DNA of 64,000 bases from Deltaproteobacteria bacterium (GCA_020632715.1 JACKFA010000001.1:1798001-1862000), one strand, 5' to 3'; counted from the stretch's first letter, positions 49,526 through 58,689 are shown. Notes: a model not told the origin generated them from the sequence alone. Made by a program: numbers and translations.

Positions 49526-50390
49526 GCACCTTCTCCAGCTCGACCTTGCCGTCCACGACGCGCCCGGCGATGTCCGCGTCGCGGCACTTCGATCCGATGG
49601 TGTTCAGCTCCCGCAGGAGCTCCTGCGACAGGAAGTCGAGGCGCCGCCCGCAGGGCTCGGTGTCCGCCCCCGCGAGCGCCTCGCGGAAGCGCTCGAGGTG
49701 GGTCCGCGCGCGCACGATCTCCTCGGTGATGTCGGCGCGATCGGCCATCACGACGAGCTCCGCCGTGACGCGCCCCGGGTCGAGCTCGAGCCCGAGCTTC
49801 GCCTCGGCCCGCGCGAAGCGCTGCCGGAGCGCCGCCTCCATCCCCTCGAGGACGGCGGGCGCCGCGACCTCGACCTCGCCGAGCAGCGCCTCGAGGGTGC
49901 CCACGCGGGCGAGGAGATCGGCCGCGAGGGCCTCTCCTTCGCGCTCGCGCATCGCGATGAGCCCGGCGACGGCGTCCTCGGCCGCCCCGAGCACCAGCGC
50001 CTCGGCGTCCTCCGGCGGGAGCGACGGGGACTGCACGTGCAGCACGTTCGCGTGCCGGAGCACCAGATCCAGCCCCGGCGGCGCCGCGCCGCACGCGGCG
50101 GCGAGCTCCTGGAGCGCCGTCATCACCGCGGTCGCCGCGCCGACGTCGACCGTCACCTCGGGCGCCGTCCCGGCCGCGAGCTCGACGCGCGCGATGGCGT
50201 CGACGGCGCCGCGCACGAGGCGGTCGCGGAGGAGCGCCTTCAGCGCGGGCTCCGCGGTCGCGAGCTCGGCCGGCAGCGTCACGCGCGGCGAGAAGCCCTT
50301 GTGGTTCACGCTCCGGACCTCGACGCGCACGACGTAGCCGCCACGCGTGGCCGTCCCGGCGCCGTAGCCGGTCATGCTCGCGACGCTCAT
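49500..50390 (-). CDS. yicC: YicC-family endoribonuclease
   Basis: 296 residues, the normal YicC length, opening MSVASMTGYGAG with the conserved SMTGYG, followed by VRVEVRSVNHKGF, VTAELVVMADRADITEEIVRARTHLERFREAL and the C-terminal GRRLDFLSQELLRELNTIGSKCRDADIAGRVVDGKVELEKVREQAQNI. YicC proteins cleave small and messenger RNAs. The ATG overlaps the upstream stop codon (ATGA), so it is coupled to the glycerol-1-phosphate dehydrogenase gene. Confidence 0.95.
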   Translation of the reverse strand: MSVASMTGYGAGTATRGGYVVRVEVRSVNHKGFSPRVTLPAELATAEPALKALLRDRLVRGAVDAIARVELAAGTAPEVTVDVGAATAVMTALQELAAACGAAPPGLDLVLRHANVLHVQSPSLPPEDAEALVLGAAEDAVAGLIAMREREGEALAADLLARVGTLEALLGEVEVAAPAVLEGMEAALRQRFARAEAKLGLELDPGRVTAELVVMADRADITEEIVRARTHLERFREALAGADTEPCGRRLDFLSQELLRELNTIGSKCRDADIAGRVVDGKVELEKVREQAQNIA

Positions 50391-51766
50391 GGCGCGCTCG
50401 CGTCCGGCGCTTCCGTCTCGGCGACGACGGCCTCGGCCCAGCCCTCGAGGAGGCCGAGGTCGTCCATGAGGTCGAACGCGACGTAGCGGTTGCGCATGTG
50501 CCGGCACACGCGCAGCGTCTTCACGGCGCGCGCGGCGTCCACGCCGATCCGGCTCGCCCGATCCGGGCACCCCGCGGCGCGCAGCGCCTCGGTGATCTCG
50601 GCGGCCGGCATCAGGACGGCGCGCAGCTTCTCGCGGATCTCGGGCCAGCGATCTCGCACGCGCTCGAGCTCCGCGCGGAGCTCGCCCGCGACGAGCTGCT
50701 TCTGCGCGAGCTGATCGCGCAGCTCCGCCACCACCGGCGCCGACAGCGTGTCGTGCACGTCGCCGAGGCGGTCGAGCCACGCCTTGTCGGGGCGCCGCTG
50801 CGCGCACTGCACCGGGTGGATGTCGCGCGCCTCGAGGGCGACGAGCCGCTCGAAGAGGAGCGCCGAGAGGCGCGTCGCGATCCCGACCTGCGTGCCGTGG
50901 AGCCCGTGGAGCGGGAGCCCGCGGTCGAACTGCTCCATGTCCCAGTAGTGGCTGATGAGGTGCTCGCCGCCCGACGCCGGCGCCGAGCTCCCGGCGATGG
51001 TCATCGAGAACCCCGAGAGCAGGATGCACTCCATGAGCACGGTCAGGCCGTCGTGATCGGCCCGCCCCACCGCGCGCGCGCTGTCGAGCAGGCGCGCGAA
51101 GACGTCGTCGAGCAGATCCGACGGCGCCGAGCTGTACGGCACGTCGCGCACGAGGTGCGAGAGCAGCCAGTCGGCGTTCGAGTAGGGCTTCGAGAGCAGA
51201 TCGCCGAAGCCCGCGCGGTTGAGCTCCGCGGGGGCCGCCGCGAGCACGTCGATGTCGGCGAAGATGGCGATGGGCTGCCGCGCGGGCAGCGTGCGCTTCA
51301 CGCCGGCGATGAGGATCGCGGCGATGAGGGAGGTGTACCCGTTCATGCTCGCGGCGGTCGGCACGACGACGTAGTCGCGGTCGAGCTCGTGCGCGGCCAT
51401 CTTGACGATGTCGTTGACGGTGCCCGCGCCGACGGCGACCGGGATCGCGTGGCGGTTCGCCGCGAGGATGGCCTTCAGCGCGTGGATGACGCCGTCCTCG
51501 CAGACGAGGTGGTCGTCCTCGGGGCGCGGCTCGAGCACGAGGCGGCGCACGTTGCGCCCGCTCGCCTCGAGCGCGGCCTCGACGCGGTCGCCCGCGGCCA
51601 CGATGGTGTGCTCGTCGGCGATGAGGACGACGTCGCCCGCGAGCCCGTCGCGGGTGAGCCAGCGGGGCAGCTCCTCGATCGCGCGGGCGCCGAGCGTCAC
51701 GTGGCGCGTCCGACCGGGGGTCTTCGCGAGCGCGGCAGGGGCGGTGAGGCGGTCGAGGGTCGTCAT
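50387..51766 (-). CDS. sn-glycerol-1-phosphate dehydrogenase (AraM/EgsA-like)
   Basis: 459 residues from the ATG at 51766. The iron-type alcohol-dehydrogenase fold shows an NAD(P)-binding AVGAGTVNDIVKMAAHEL, VVVPTAASMNGYTS, and metal-ligand candidates in LNRAGFGDLLSKP, SGGEHLISHYWDM and LHGLHGTQVGI. This matches AraM/EgsA, which reduces dihydroxyacetone phosphate to sn-glycerol-1-phosphate, the archaeal-type glycerol phosphate also made by some bacteria. It heads the operon with yicC, gmk and gltX and diverges from rel. Confidence 0.85.
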   Translation of the reverse strand: MTTLDRLTAPAALAKTPGRTRHVTLGARAIEELPRWLTRDGLAGDVVLIADEHTIVAAGDRVEAALEASGRNVRRLVLEPRPEDDHLVCEDGVIHALKAILAANRHAIPVAVGAGTVNDIVKMAAHELDRDYVVVPTAASMNGYTSLIAAILIAGVKRTLPARQPIAIFADIDVLAAAPAELNRAGFGDLLSKPYSNADWLLSHLVRDVPYSSAPSDLLDDVFARLLDSARAVGRADHDGLTVLMECILLSGFSMTIAGSSAPASGGEHLISHYWDMEQFDRGLPLHGLHGTQVGIATRLSALLFERLVALEARDIHPVQCAQRRPDKAWLDRLGDVHDTLSAPVVAELRDQLAQKQLVAGELRAELERVRDRWPEIREKLRAVLMPAAEITEALRAAGCPDRASRIGVDAARAVKTLRVCRHMRNRYVAFDLMDDLGLLEGWAEAVVAETEAPDASAP

Positions 51767-51774
51767 GGGCGCGG

Positions 51775-51803
51775 AAGATAGCCGCTCCTGCCGTGGGCGT
51801 CGA
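51775..51803 (-). promoter_or_regulatory. Candidate promoter for the dehydrogenase-yicC-gmk-gltX operon
   Basis: On the minus strand TCGACG (51803-51798), a 17-base spacer and TATCTT (51780-51775) lie nine bases before the ATG at 51766, so the leader would be only a few bases long. Confidence 0.5.
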
Positions 51804-51857
51804 GGGTCGTCCGCGCCCGCGTCGGGTACAAGCGCGAGCCGCCGCTCGGCATCCTCG

Positions 51858-51886
51858 TTGCTCCCCCGCGGCCGTGGGCGTACATT
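51858..51886 (+). promoter_or_regulatory. Candidate leaderless promoter for rel
   Basis: TTGCTC (51858-51863), a 17-base spacer and TACATT (51881-51886) place the start of transcription at or within a base or two of the rel ATG at 51894. No Shine-Dalgarno sequence is present. Confidence 0.5.
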
Positions 51887-51893
51887 TTCCGTT

Positions 51894-54104
51894 ATGGCCG
51901 TGCAGCCCATCACCTCGACGCCGATCACGAGCTACCCCGCCGAGCCGACCGTGCTCGAGCTCCTCGACAAGATCCGCGCGTACCACCCGCACCCCGACGT
52001 GAACCTCATCCAGCGCGCGTTCGTGTTCGCCGAGCAGGCGCACCGGCCGCAGCGCCGGAAGAACGGCGACCCGTACATCGGGCACCCGGTCGCGGTCGCG
52101 CACCTCGTCGCGAGCATGAAGCTCGACGAGGCCACGATCTGTGCGGCGCTCCTCCACGACACGGTCGAGGACACGAGCGCCACCATCGACGACCTGAACA
52201 CGCTCTTCTCGCCCGAGATCGGCGCGCTCGTCGACGGGGTCACGAAGCTCAACAAGATCCGCTTCCGCAGCAAGGAGGAGAAGCAGGCGGAGAACTTCCG
52301 CAAGATGCTCATCGCGATGTCGCAGGACATCCGCGTCATCCTCGTGAAGCTCGCCGACCGCGTGCACAACATGCGCACGCTGAAGCACCTGCCGGCGGAG
52401 AAGGCGGCGGGGATCGCGCAGGAGACGATGGACATCTTCGCGCCGCTCGCGAACCGGCTCGGCCTCGGCGCGATCAAGAGCGAGCTCGAGGACCTCTCGT
52501 TCCGCTACCTCTACCCGGACGAGTTCAAGGCGCTCCGCGACGAGGTGTCGCTGCGGCTCGAGGAGCGGAAGGGGTACATCCAGCGCGTCATCCGCGACAT
52601 CAGCGAGATCGTGCAGGCGGCCGGCATCGAGGCGGAGGTGACGGGGCGGCCGAAGCACTTCTGGTCGATCCACAAGAAGATGGTCCGCCAGCAGATCCCG
52701 TTCTCGAAGGTCTACGACCACATGGCCTTCCGGGTGCACGTGGAGAAGACCAGCGAGTGCTACCACGTGCTCGGGCTCATCCACGAGAAGTGGCGGCCGA
52801 TCCCGGGGCGCTTCAAGGACTATATCGCGCTCCCGAAGCCCAATAAATACCAGAGCTTGCACACGACGGTCATCGGCCCGGAGGGGCAGCGGATCGAGGT
52901 GCAGATCCGGACGCACGCGATGCACCGCGTCGCCGAGGGCGGCATCGCGGCGCATTGGAAGTACAAGGAGGACGGGCACTCCATCGCCACGAAGGACGAG
53001 GAGCGCTTCGACTGGCTGAAGCGCCTGATGGAGTGGCACCGCGAGTTCGAGGACCCCAACGAGTTCCTCGAGAGCGTGAAGGTCGAGCTCTTCGCGGACG
53101 AGGTCTACACGTTCACGCCGAAGGGGGAGCTGCGCGTGCTGCCGCGCGGGTCGACCCCCGTCGACTTCGCGTACAACGTGCACTCCGAGGTCGGCAACAC
53201 GTGTAACGGCGCGAACGTCAACGGCTCCATCGTGCCGCTCACCTATGAGCTCCGGAACGGCGACGTCGTCGAGATCCTCACGAACCGGAACCAGCGCCCG
53301 AACAAGGACTGGCTGCGCTTCGTGCAGACGCAGCGCGCGAAGAACCGCATCAAGGCGTACATCAAGAAGGAGCAGCGCGAGCGCAGCTACGAGCTCGGCG
53401 AGCAGCTCCTCGACAAGGAGCTCCGGCGCTACTCGAAGTCGCTCGCGAAGCTGAAGAAGAGCGAGGAGCTGCGCGAGCTCGCGAGGCACATGAACTTCGA
53501 CCACGTCGAGGAGCTCATCGTGCAGGTCGGGATGGGCAACGTGACGGCCGAGTCGGTGGCGCACGCGGTCGTGCCCGAGAAGGTGCGCGAGAAGGCGCCG
53601 TCGGCGCCGGCGAAGATCGTCTCGAAGATCATGGACCGCGTGCGGAAGAAGCCCGCGGGCGTCGTGGTCGACGGGCTCGAGGGGATAAGCCACACCATCG
53701 CGAAGTGCTGCTCGCCGCTCCCGGGCGAGCCGATCGTCGGCTTCGTGACGCCGGGGCACACCATCAGCGTGCACCGGAAGGGCTGCCTCAACACCGTCGA
53801 GATGGACGGTCAGCGGCAGGTCGACGTGACCTGGGGCGAGAACGGGAGCGGCGGCACCGGCGGCTACCCGGTGGGCCTGCGGGTCATCACCGAGACCGGC
53901 GTCCCCGGGCTCCTGACGAAGATGACGAAGGTCTTCGCCGACCTGAAGGTGAACATCGACGCGGCGAACTGCGCCGAGGCGCCCGACGGGCGCGCCGAGA
54001 ACCTGTTCCGCTTCCACGCGAAGGATCTGAGCGCGCTGAACGCCGTGACGCGGCGCCTCGAGGGGCTGAAGGGCGTCTTCTCGGTGTCACGCGTCCGCGA
54101 GTAG
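51894..54104 (+). CDS. rel: Bifunctional (p)ppGpp synthetase/hydrolase
   Basis: 736 residues. The HD hydrolase domain is intact (IGHPVAVAHL, AALLHDTVEDT). The synthetase domain has GRPKHFWSIHKKM, FKDYIALPKPNKYQSLHTTV and EVQIRTHAMHRVAEGGIAAHWKYK. Then come the TGS domain (VYTFTPKGELRVLPRGSTPVDFAYNVHSEVG), a helical/zinc-finger-type region with AKCCSPLPGEPIVGF and a C-terminal ACT domain (RVITETGVPGLLTKMTKVFADLKVN). It makes and degrades the stringent-response alarmone. The ATG at 51894 gives MAVQPITSTP. Confidence 0.95.
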   Translation: MAVQPITSTPITSYPAEPTVLELLDKIRAYHPHPDVNLIQRAFVFAEQAHRPQRRKNGDPYIGHPVAVAHLVASMKLDEATICAALLHDTVEDTSATIDDLNTLFSPEIGALVDGVTKLNKIRFRSKEEKQAENFRKMLIAMSQDIRVILVKLADRVHNMRTLKHLPAEKAAGIAQETMDIFAPLANRLGLGAIKSELEDLSFRYLYPDEFKALRDEVSLRLEERKGYIQRVIRDISEIVQAAGIEAEVTGRPKHFWSIHKKMVRQQIPFSKVYDHMAFRVHVEKTSECYHVLGLIHEKWRPIPGRFKDYIALPKPNKYQSLHTTVIGPEGQRIEVQIRTHAMHRVAEGGIAAHWKYKEDGHSIATKDEERFDWLKRLMEWHREFEDPNEFLESVKVELFADEVYTFTPKGELRVLPRGSTPVDFAYNVHSEVGNTCNGANVNGSIVPLTYELRNGDVVEILTNRNQRPNKDWLRFVQTQRAKNRIKAYIKKEQRERSYELGEQLLDKELRRYSKSLAKLKKSEELRELARHMNFDHVEELIVQVGMGNVTAESVAHAVVPEKVREKAPSAPAKIVSKIMDRVRKKPAGVVVDGLEGISHTIAKCCSPLPGEPIVGFVTPGHTISVHRKGCLNTVEMDGQRQVDVTWGENGSGGTGGYPVGLRVITETGVPGLLTKMTKVFADLKVNIDAANCAEAPDGRAENLFRFHAKDLSALNAVTRRLEGLKGVFSVSRVRE

Positions 54105-54112
54105 GCGCCCGG

Positions 54113-54912
54113 CTACTCGGGCTCGGCCCCGGGCGTCGCGCAGCGGGCGACCGCGGCCTCGTCGGCGGCGGTCGTGATGCAGCGCACCTGCGACGCGGGC
54201 ATCTCGGTGCAGCCGGCGATGAACTCGTCCTCGGGCTGCATGTCGGCGTCGACCTGCGCGACGAGCGCGGCGCGGTCGGCGTCGGTGGCTGGGCGCGCCT
54301 CCGCGACCGCCTGGGCTATCCAGAGCTCACGGACCTTCGCGCGGGCGGCCCGGCAGAGCGCGGCGTTCGCCTTGGGGGCCTCGGCCGCGGCGTCGGCCGC
54401 GGGCGGGGCGGTGCTGCAGCGGCTGAGCTTCGCCTCGGCGAGGACGCAGCGGAAGAGCGGCGAGTCGCTCTCGGCGAGGCAGCGCGCGATGAAGCGGTCG
54501 TGATCGGCGAGGTCGGGGTGGGCGCGGAGCCAGGCGCGATCGGCGTCGTCGAGGGGGCTCTCACCGCGCCCGTCGGCGAAGGTTCGGTACATGGACCACG
54601 CGGCGTCGCAGCGGGTCTTCGCCTCGTCGCCGCCGAGCGCCGCGGCGACCTCGGGCGGCAGCGACGGCGCCTCGGTCGGGGGGGCGGCGGTGCCCGCCGA
54701 GGCAGGCGGGGGCGCGGTCGTCGCGGTCTGTGCGGCCTGCGGCGACGCGCCGGCGTCGGCGTCGGCGGTCGGCGCGGGCGCGCCGGTTCGGGGCACCCCG
54801 CGCCGCCAGCCGGCGCGGCGGCCTCCTTCCCGCACCCCGCGAGCGCCGTCAGGGCGAGCGCGAGGGCGAGCCCGGGTCGGTGGGCGCGCGCGGCGCCCGA
54901 GCGAGCGAGCAT
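54113..54912 (-). CDS. Lipoprotein with two four-Cys domains, broken by a one-base frameshift
   Basis: From the ATG at 54912 the frame gives a lipoprotein signal (RPGLALALALTALAGC) and then loses sense; the continuing protein (GAPAPTADADAGASPQ onward) is in the -1 frame to the stop at 54113. One extra G in the GGGG run near 54800 joins them into 266 residues. After a Thr/Pro/Ala linker come a divergent four-Cys domain (C-x42-C-x10-C-x9-C) and a good one (LCRAARAKVREL...C-x9-C-x12-C). The start overlaps the stop of the upstream paralogue (TGATG), so the two are coupled. Function unknown. Confidence 0.7.
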
Positions 54913-55736
54913 CAAGGGTTGCAGCCGGCGAGGTCCGTGAGCTTCGCGGCCTTGATGATGCAGCGGACCGAGGCCTCGGGCTGGTTCTGGCACTGCCCCA
55001 CGAACTGCGCCTCGCCGGTCTTCATCGACGACTTGATCTGCGCGGTGAGCGCCGTCCGCTGGTCGTCGGTCATGCCCTCCATGCCGTTCAGCTGGTCGCC
55101 GATGGAGATCTCCACGATGTGCGCGTAGGCCTCCTTGCAGAGCGCCTCGCCCGCGACGGGGCCGTCGCCGGTGGGCGGCGCGATCACGACCGGGGCGCCG
55201 TCGTCGTCGCCCTCCTCGCCCTCGTCGCCCCCGGCGGCGCCGAGCTGCGCGCAGACGAGGAGATCCGCCGACGACTTCGCCGCCTTCAGGCACGTCACCG
55301 CGGCCGCCGGCATGGTCTTGCAGTTGTCGACGAACGTCGCGCGACCCGACTCCATGTTCGCGACGGCGCGCGACCGCACCTGATCGCGGAGGTCCGCGCT
55401 GAGCTCGCTCATGCCGGCGAGCTGGTCGTCGATGGTGACCTTCGTGATGTTGTCATAGGCGGCCGCGCACGAGGCGGCGTCGGGCGCGCCGACCGGGGGG
55501 TCGGCGGCCTCCGTGGGCGCGGCGGTGGTCTCCGTGGGCGGGGCGGCGGTCTCGTCCGGCGCGGCGGTCGGGGGCGTCTCGTCCGGGGGCGCCGTGGCCT
55601 CCGCGGTCGGAAGGGCACCCTCCTCCGCGGTCGGCGGCGGCGCGGTCGGCGTTTCCTCCTCCTTCTTCCCACACGCTGCGAGGCTCGTGAGGGCGAGGAG
55701 GGAGGCGAGGGCGAGTTGCTTCGAGAGGCGGGGCAT
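54912..55736 (-). CDS. Lipoprotein with two four-Cys domains
   Basis: 274 residues from the ATG at 55736 (GGAG site). Lipobox LTSLAAC, a Thr/Pro/Glu-rich linker (residues about 20-80), then two copies of the cluster's shared domain: SCAAAYDNITKVTIDDQL... and LCKEAYAHIVEISIGDQL..., each C-x48-C-x9-C-x12-C, separated by an acidic linker. The domain looks all-helical with two disulfides. It is coupled by TGATG to the next gene. No named family recognised. Confidence 0.75.
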   Translation of the reverse strand: MPRLSKQLALASLLALTSLAACGKKEEETPTAPPPTAEEGALPTAEATAPPDETPPTAAPDETAAPPTETTAAPTEAADPPVGAPDAASCAAAYDNITKVTIDDQLAGMSELSADLRDQVRSRAVANMESGRATFVDNCKTMPAAAVTCLKAAKSSADLLVCAQLGAAGGDEGEEGDDDGAPVVIAPPTGDGPVAGEALCKEAYAHIVEISIGDQLNGMEGMTDDQRTALTAQIKSSMKTGEAQFVGQCQNQPEASVRCIIKAAKLTDLAGCNP

Positions 55737-55776
55737 CTTGTCGTTCTCCGGGGCGGGGGAGGTCAGGGGCAAGCGA

Positions 55777-57696
55777 CTAGTCGAGATCGGTAGCGCAGCG
55801 CTGCATCGTGGCGATGTCAGGTGCCTTGGACATGCACGCGACGACGTCCGCTCCGATCGCCCGGCAGCGCTCGACGAACGGCTCGAGCTGCGCGGCCATG
55901 GCCTGCTCTGCGGTGGCGCGGATAGACGCTCGCGTCTCCTCGGACAGGTCCGCTGCGTCGGGTGAGTCGAGGGTCGACCGGATACTGAGCTCGGTCAGGT
56001 TCGCGTAGGCCGCGCGGCAGAGCGCGTCGCTGGCGCGGTCGCCGCCCGGGAGCAAGCGTGCCAGCCCACCGCTCCGTGCCTCGGCGAGGAGCCCGGCGCG
56101 GTCGAGGTCGACGGCCGCCTCGAGCGTGATGACGCCGCCCGGGCCAGGGCCTCCGCGGGCGGTCAGCACGCTCTGCGGCGCCGCGATCCGCGACCACGTG
56201 GCGAGGCGCCCGCCGGGCGGGCCCGACTCGAACCCGCGGAGCTGGCGGAGGAGCTCGCCGAGACGCACGTAGGCGACGACCGGCGCGGCGACGCTCACGC
56301 TCGCGATGGCCTCGGTCTCGGCGACCGCGTCCGGGTCGCGCCTGAGCAGCGAGACCAGGTCCGTCGGGCTGTACGAGAGCCACAGATGGCGCCCGTCGAT
56401 CGCGACCGCGCCGTTGACCTCCGTGCGCGGGATCATGAACGAGAGGACCTCGGTCGACGCGGCCACGCTGCGCGAGAGCGTCCACCCGTGCTGCTTCCCG
56501 GCCGCCTCGAGCTGGGCGGTGCCGCCGAAGGTCGCGGGATCGGCGAGCCCGACGATGAGGTGGAAGGGCCTCTCCCGGGGCTCGGCGATCTCGCCGAGCG
56601 CCACGACCTGCGGCGCCTCCGCGTGCTCGTAGGCGAGCCCGAGCTCGCCCGACCAGGCGCCGAAGACGTCGCGCTCGAGGTCGACGCCGAAGGCCTGCTC
56701 GGCGAAGCGGCTCGCTTCGGCGACGTCCTTCGGGCTCGCGCCCAGGAGCGCCAGGAGGAGGTCCTTCGCGGCGCGCGGGTCGAGCTGGGCGTGGGCGACC
56801 ATGATGGCGGTCGCGGCGGCGCGGCGCGCGGGCCTCACGTCGCGCGGCGCGGTCCCGAAGAGGCGCGCGAGGACGCTCGCCGGGGCGGGCAGGGCGGCGA
56901 GCCGCGCCCGGAGGCGCCCGTCGGTGAAGCTCATGGCCGCGGCGGCGCCCCTGAGCTCCGCGAGCGCCGCGCCCAGCGCCGAGCGTCGCGGGCTGCTCGC
57001 GCGCCCCCCGGCGAATGCGGTGTCGCTCCAGGCGAAGACCTCGGCGGCGGGGAGCTCGGCGGCGACGGTCGCGAACTCGGCGCGGTGGGCGAGATCGTCG
57101 TCGCCGCGGGCCGCGTCCTGGCAGCGGCGCGCGATGTCGGTGAGGGTCGCGGTCTCGTCGCCGTCGCGCGCCGTGTCGAGGACGAGCAGGAGGCGTGAGC
57201 CCGCGTGGACGAAGGCGGCGCCAGCGTCTCCGAGCTGCGCCCCGAGCGCGGGCGCGCCGGCGAGCTCGGCGTCGCGGGCGCCCGTCGCCGCCGGCAGCGT
57301 CCGGCGCAGGGCGCTCAGCGGCTCGGAGCCGGCTGCTCCCGCGATGAGCGCGACGCCGCCGGCCGGGGCGGAGAGGCCGACGAACGCGATGGGCGCGCCC
57401 GCGTCGACCCCGAGGGCGCGGAGGCCTTCGACGGTCGTGGGATCGGCGCCGAGCGCCGCGACGAGATCGCCGCGCGCGGCGTCGGAGAGGGCCTCGTGGA
57501 AGAAGGCCAGCACGGGGCGCGGCTCCGGGACGACGACGGCCCAGGCGGCGTTGGCGGGCACGGCGACCGCCGCCGCGACGGCGGGAGGCCCGGCCTCGCG
57601 CGCCCGGGCGCTGCCGTCGCTCGAGCGCGAGGCGCACGAGCTCGCGGCGGTCAGCGCGAGGAGCGTGGAGAGGAGCGTCCGGGCGACGCGGGCCAT
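55777..57696 (-). CDS. Large lipoprotein with a C-terminal four-Cys domain
   Basis: 639 residues from the ATG at 57696. Lipobox TAASSC. Residues about 40-540 form a mixed alpha/beta region of repeated strand-helix units (VPANAAWAVVVPEPRPVLAFF, GAPIAFVGLSAPAGGVALIAG, AFVHAGSRLLLVLDT, HLIVGLADPATFGG), somewhat like DUF3352-type proteins. The last 80 residues are the shared domain (LCRAAYANLTELSIRSTL..., C-x50-C-x9-C-x12-C). The family call for the large part is a guess. It is the third of five same-strand paralogues. Confidence 0.7.
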   Translation of the reverse strand: MARVARTLLSTLLALTAASSCASRSSDGSARAREAGPPAVAAAVAVPANAAWAVVVPEPRPVLAFFHEALSDAARGDLVAALGADPTTVEGLRALGVDAGAPIAFVGLSAPAGGVALIAGAAGSEPLSALRRTLPAATGARDAELAGAPALGAQLGDAGAAFVHAGSRLLLVLDTARDGDETATLTDIARRCQDAARGDDDLAHRAEFATVAAELPAAEVFAWSDTAFAGGRASSPRRSALGAALAELRGAAAAMSFTDGRLRARLAALPAPASVLARLFGTAPRDVRPARRAAATAIMVAHAQLDPRAAKDLLLALLGASPKDVAEASRFAEQAFGVDLERDVFGAWSGELGLAYEHAEAPQVVALGEIAEPRERPFHLIVGLADPATFGGTAQLEAAGKQHGWTLSRSVAASTEVLSFMIPRTEVNGAVAIDGRHLWLSYSPTDLVSLLRRDPDAVAETEAIASVSVAAPVVAYVRLGELLRQLRGFESGPPGGRLATWSRIAAPQSVLTARGGPGPGGVITLEAAVDLDRAGLLAEARSGGLARLLPGGDRASDALCRAAYANLTELSIRSTLDSPDAADLSEETRASIRATAEQAMAAQLEPFVERCRAIGADVVACMSKAPDIATMQRCATDLD

Positions 57697-57805
57697 GGCG
57701 GTGCTCTCTGGGTCGGGGCCGGACCGCGCGCGGTCACGTCGTGGGTGAGCCGGCATCATGCCGAAGGCCGGGGTGGGCCACAACGGTTCCCGCGCGCGCT
57801 CCGAT

Positions 57806-58504
57806 TCAGTCTCTGGTGCAACCCTCGAACTCGACCATCGACGTCGCGGCCGCCATGCACTCGACCAGCTCGCGGCGCTCTTTGACGCAGCCGGCGACGA
57901 AGGCGCCGTCGCGGCCCTGCAACGACTCCTCGGCCCGCTTCCTGGCCTCGGCCTTCAGGTCGTCGTCGAAGTCCGTCAGGTTGGCGATGGTCTCGTCGAT
58001 CGTGAGTCGGCACATCGTGGCGTAGGCGGCCCGGCAGAGCGCCTCATCGGCGAGCGGGCCGCGCGTCGCGCGCCGGAGGTCGAGGGCGGCGATGAGGGAG
58101 GCGACCTGCTCGCTGGTCGCGGCGAGGTCCCGCGCGTAGTCGCTCGCAGCCTCGCTCCTGCTTGCGGCCTCGTCGAAGCGCGCGCTCGTCGCCGCGAGCT
58201 CCGCGAGGGGGCGCTCGAGCTTCGCCATCATCTCCCGCGCTCGGTCCTGGCGCGCAACGGGGTCGCCGATGCGGTCGAGCTCTACCATGGCCTTCGCGAC
58301 CTGCGCCGCGAAGTCGGGGAGGTTCTCCCGACCGTACTCGCGGAGTCGCCGCAGGCCGTCGACCGGCGACGTCATGTTCGTCGTCAGTATCCGGTTCACC
58401 TCCTCGAGGTGCCTCGCGACGGCGGCGTCGGGCGTGGGCGTCGACGCGCAGGCGCAGAGCACCAGCGCTGCTGCGAAGGCGAGCCAGGTCGTGGTGCGGA
58501 TCAT
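57806..58504 (-). CDS. Lipoprotein with helical N-terminal part and C-terminal four-Cys domain
   Basis: 232 residues from the ATG at 58504 behind a GGAG site. The signal ends in LVLCAC. A long helical region (about 30-150: AAVARHLEEVNRILTTNM, QVAKAMVELDRIGDPVARQDRAREMMAKLERPLAEL) is followed by the shared domain LCRAAYATMCRLTIDETI..., C-x48-C-x9-C-x12-C, ending CTRD. An additional Cys lies in this copy (ATMC). Function unknown. Confidence 0.72.
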   Translation of the reverse strand: MIRTTTWLAFAAALVLCACASTPTPDAAVARHLEEVNRILTTNMTSPVDGLRRLREYGRENLPDFAAQVAKAMVELDRIGDPVARQDRAREMMAKLERPLAELAATSARFDEAASRSEAASDYARDLAATSEQVASLIAALDLRRATRGPLADEALCRAAYATMCRLTIDETIANLTDFDDDLKAEARKRAEESLQGRDGAFVAGCVKERRELVECMAAATSMVEFEGCTRD

Positions 58505-58599
58505 GAGACTCCGGGGGCATCCGAGGGCGCGTGACGATGGCACGCCCCGTCGGCCGTGTCGACCCTGCTACGGAGTCCGCTCTGGCTCGTATGGACCCG

Positions 58600-58628
58600 G
58601 AAAAAGAAAAAGGGGGCTCTCGCCCCCC
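58600..58628 (-). terminator. Intrinsic terminator after the small four-Cys lipoprotein gene
   Basis: On the minus strand a GGGGGC/GCCCCC stem with a four-base loop (58627-58612) is followed by TTTTTCTTTTT (to about 58600). It separates the gene at 58690-59013 from the next paralogue at 57806-58504. Confidence 0.85.
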
Positions 58629-58689
58629 TCTTCGATGGCCGCGCGGCTCGCGCCGGCAGCCCTGGAGCAGGCTCACGCCCGCTCGCGAC

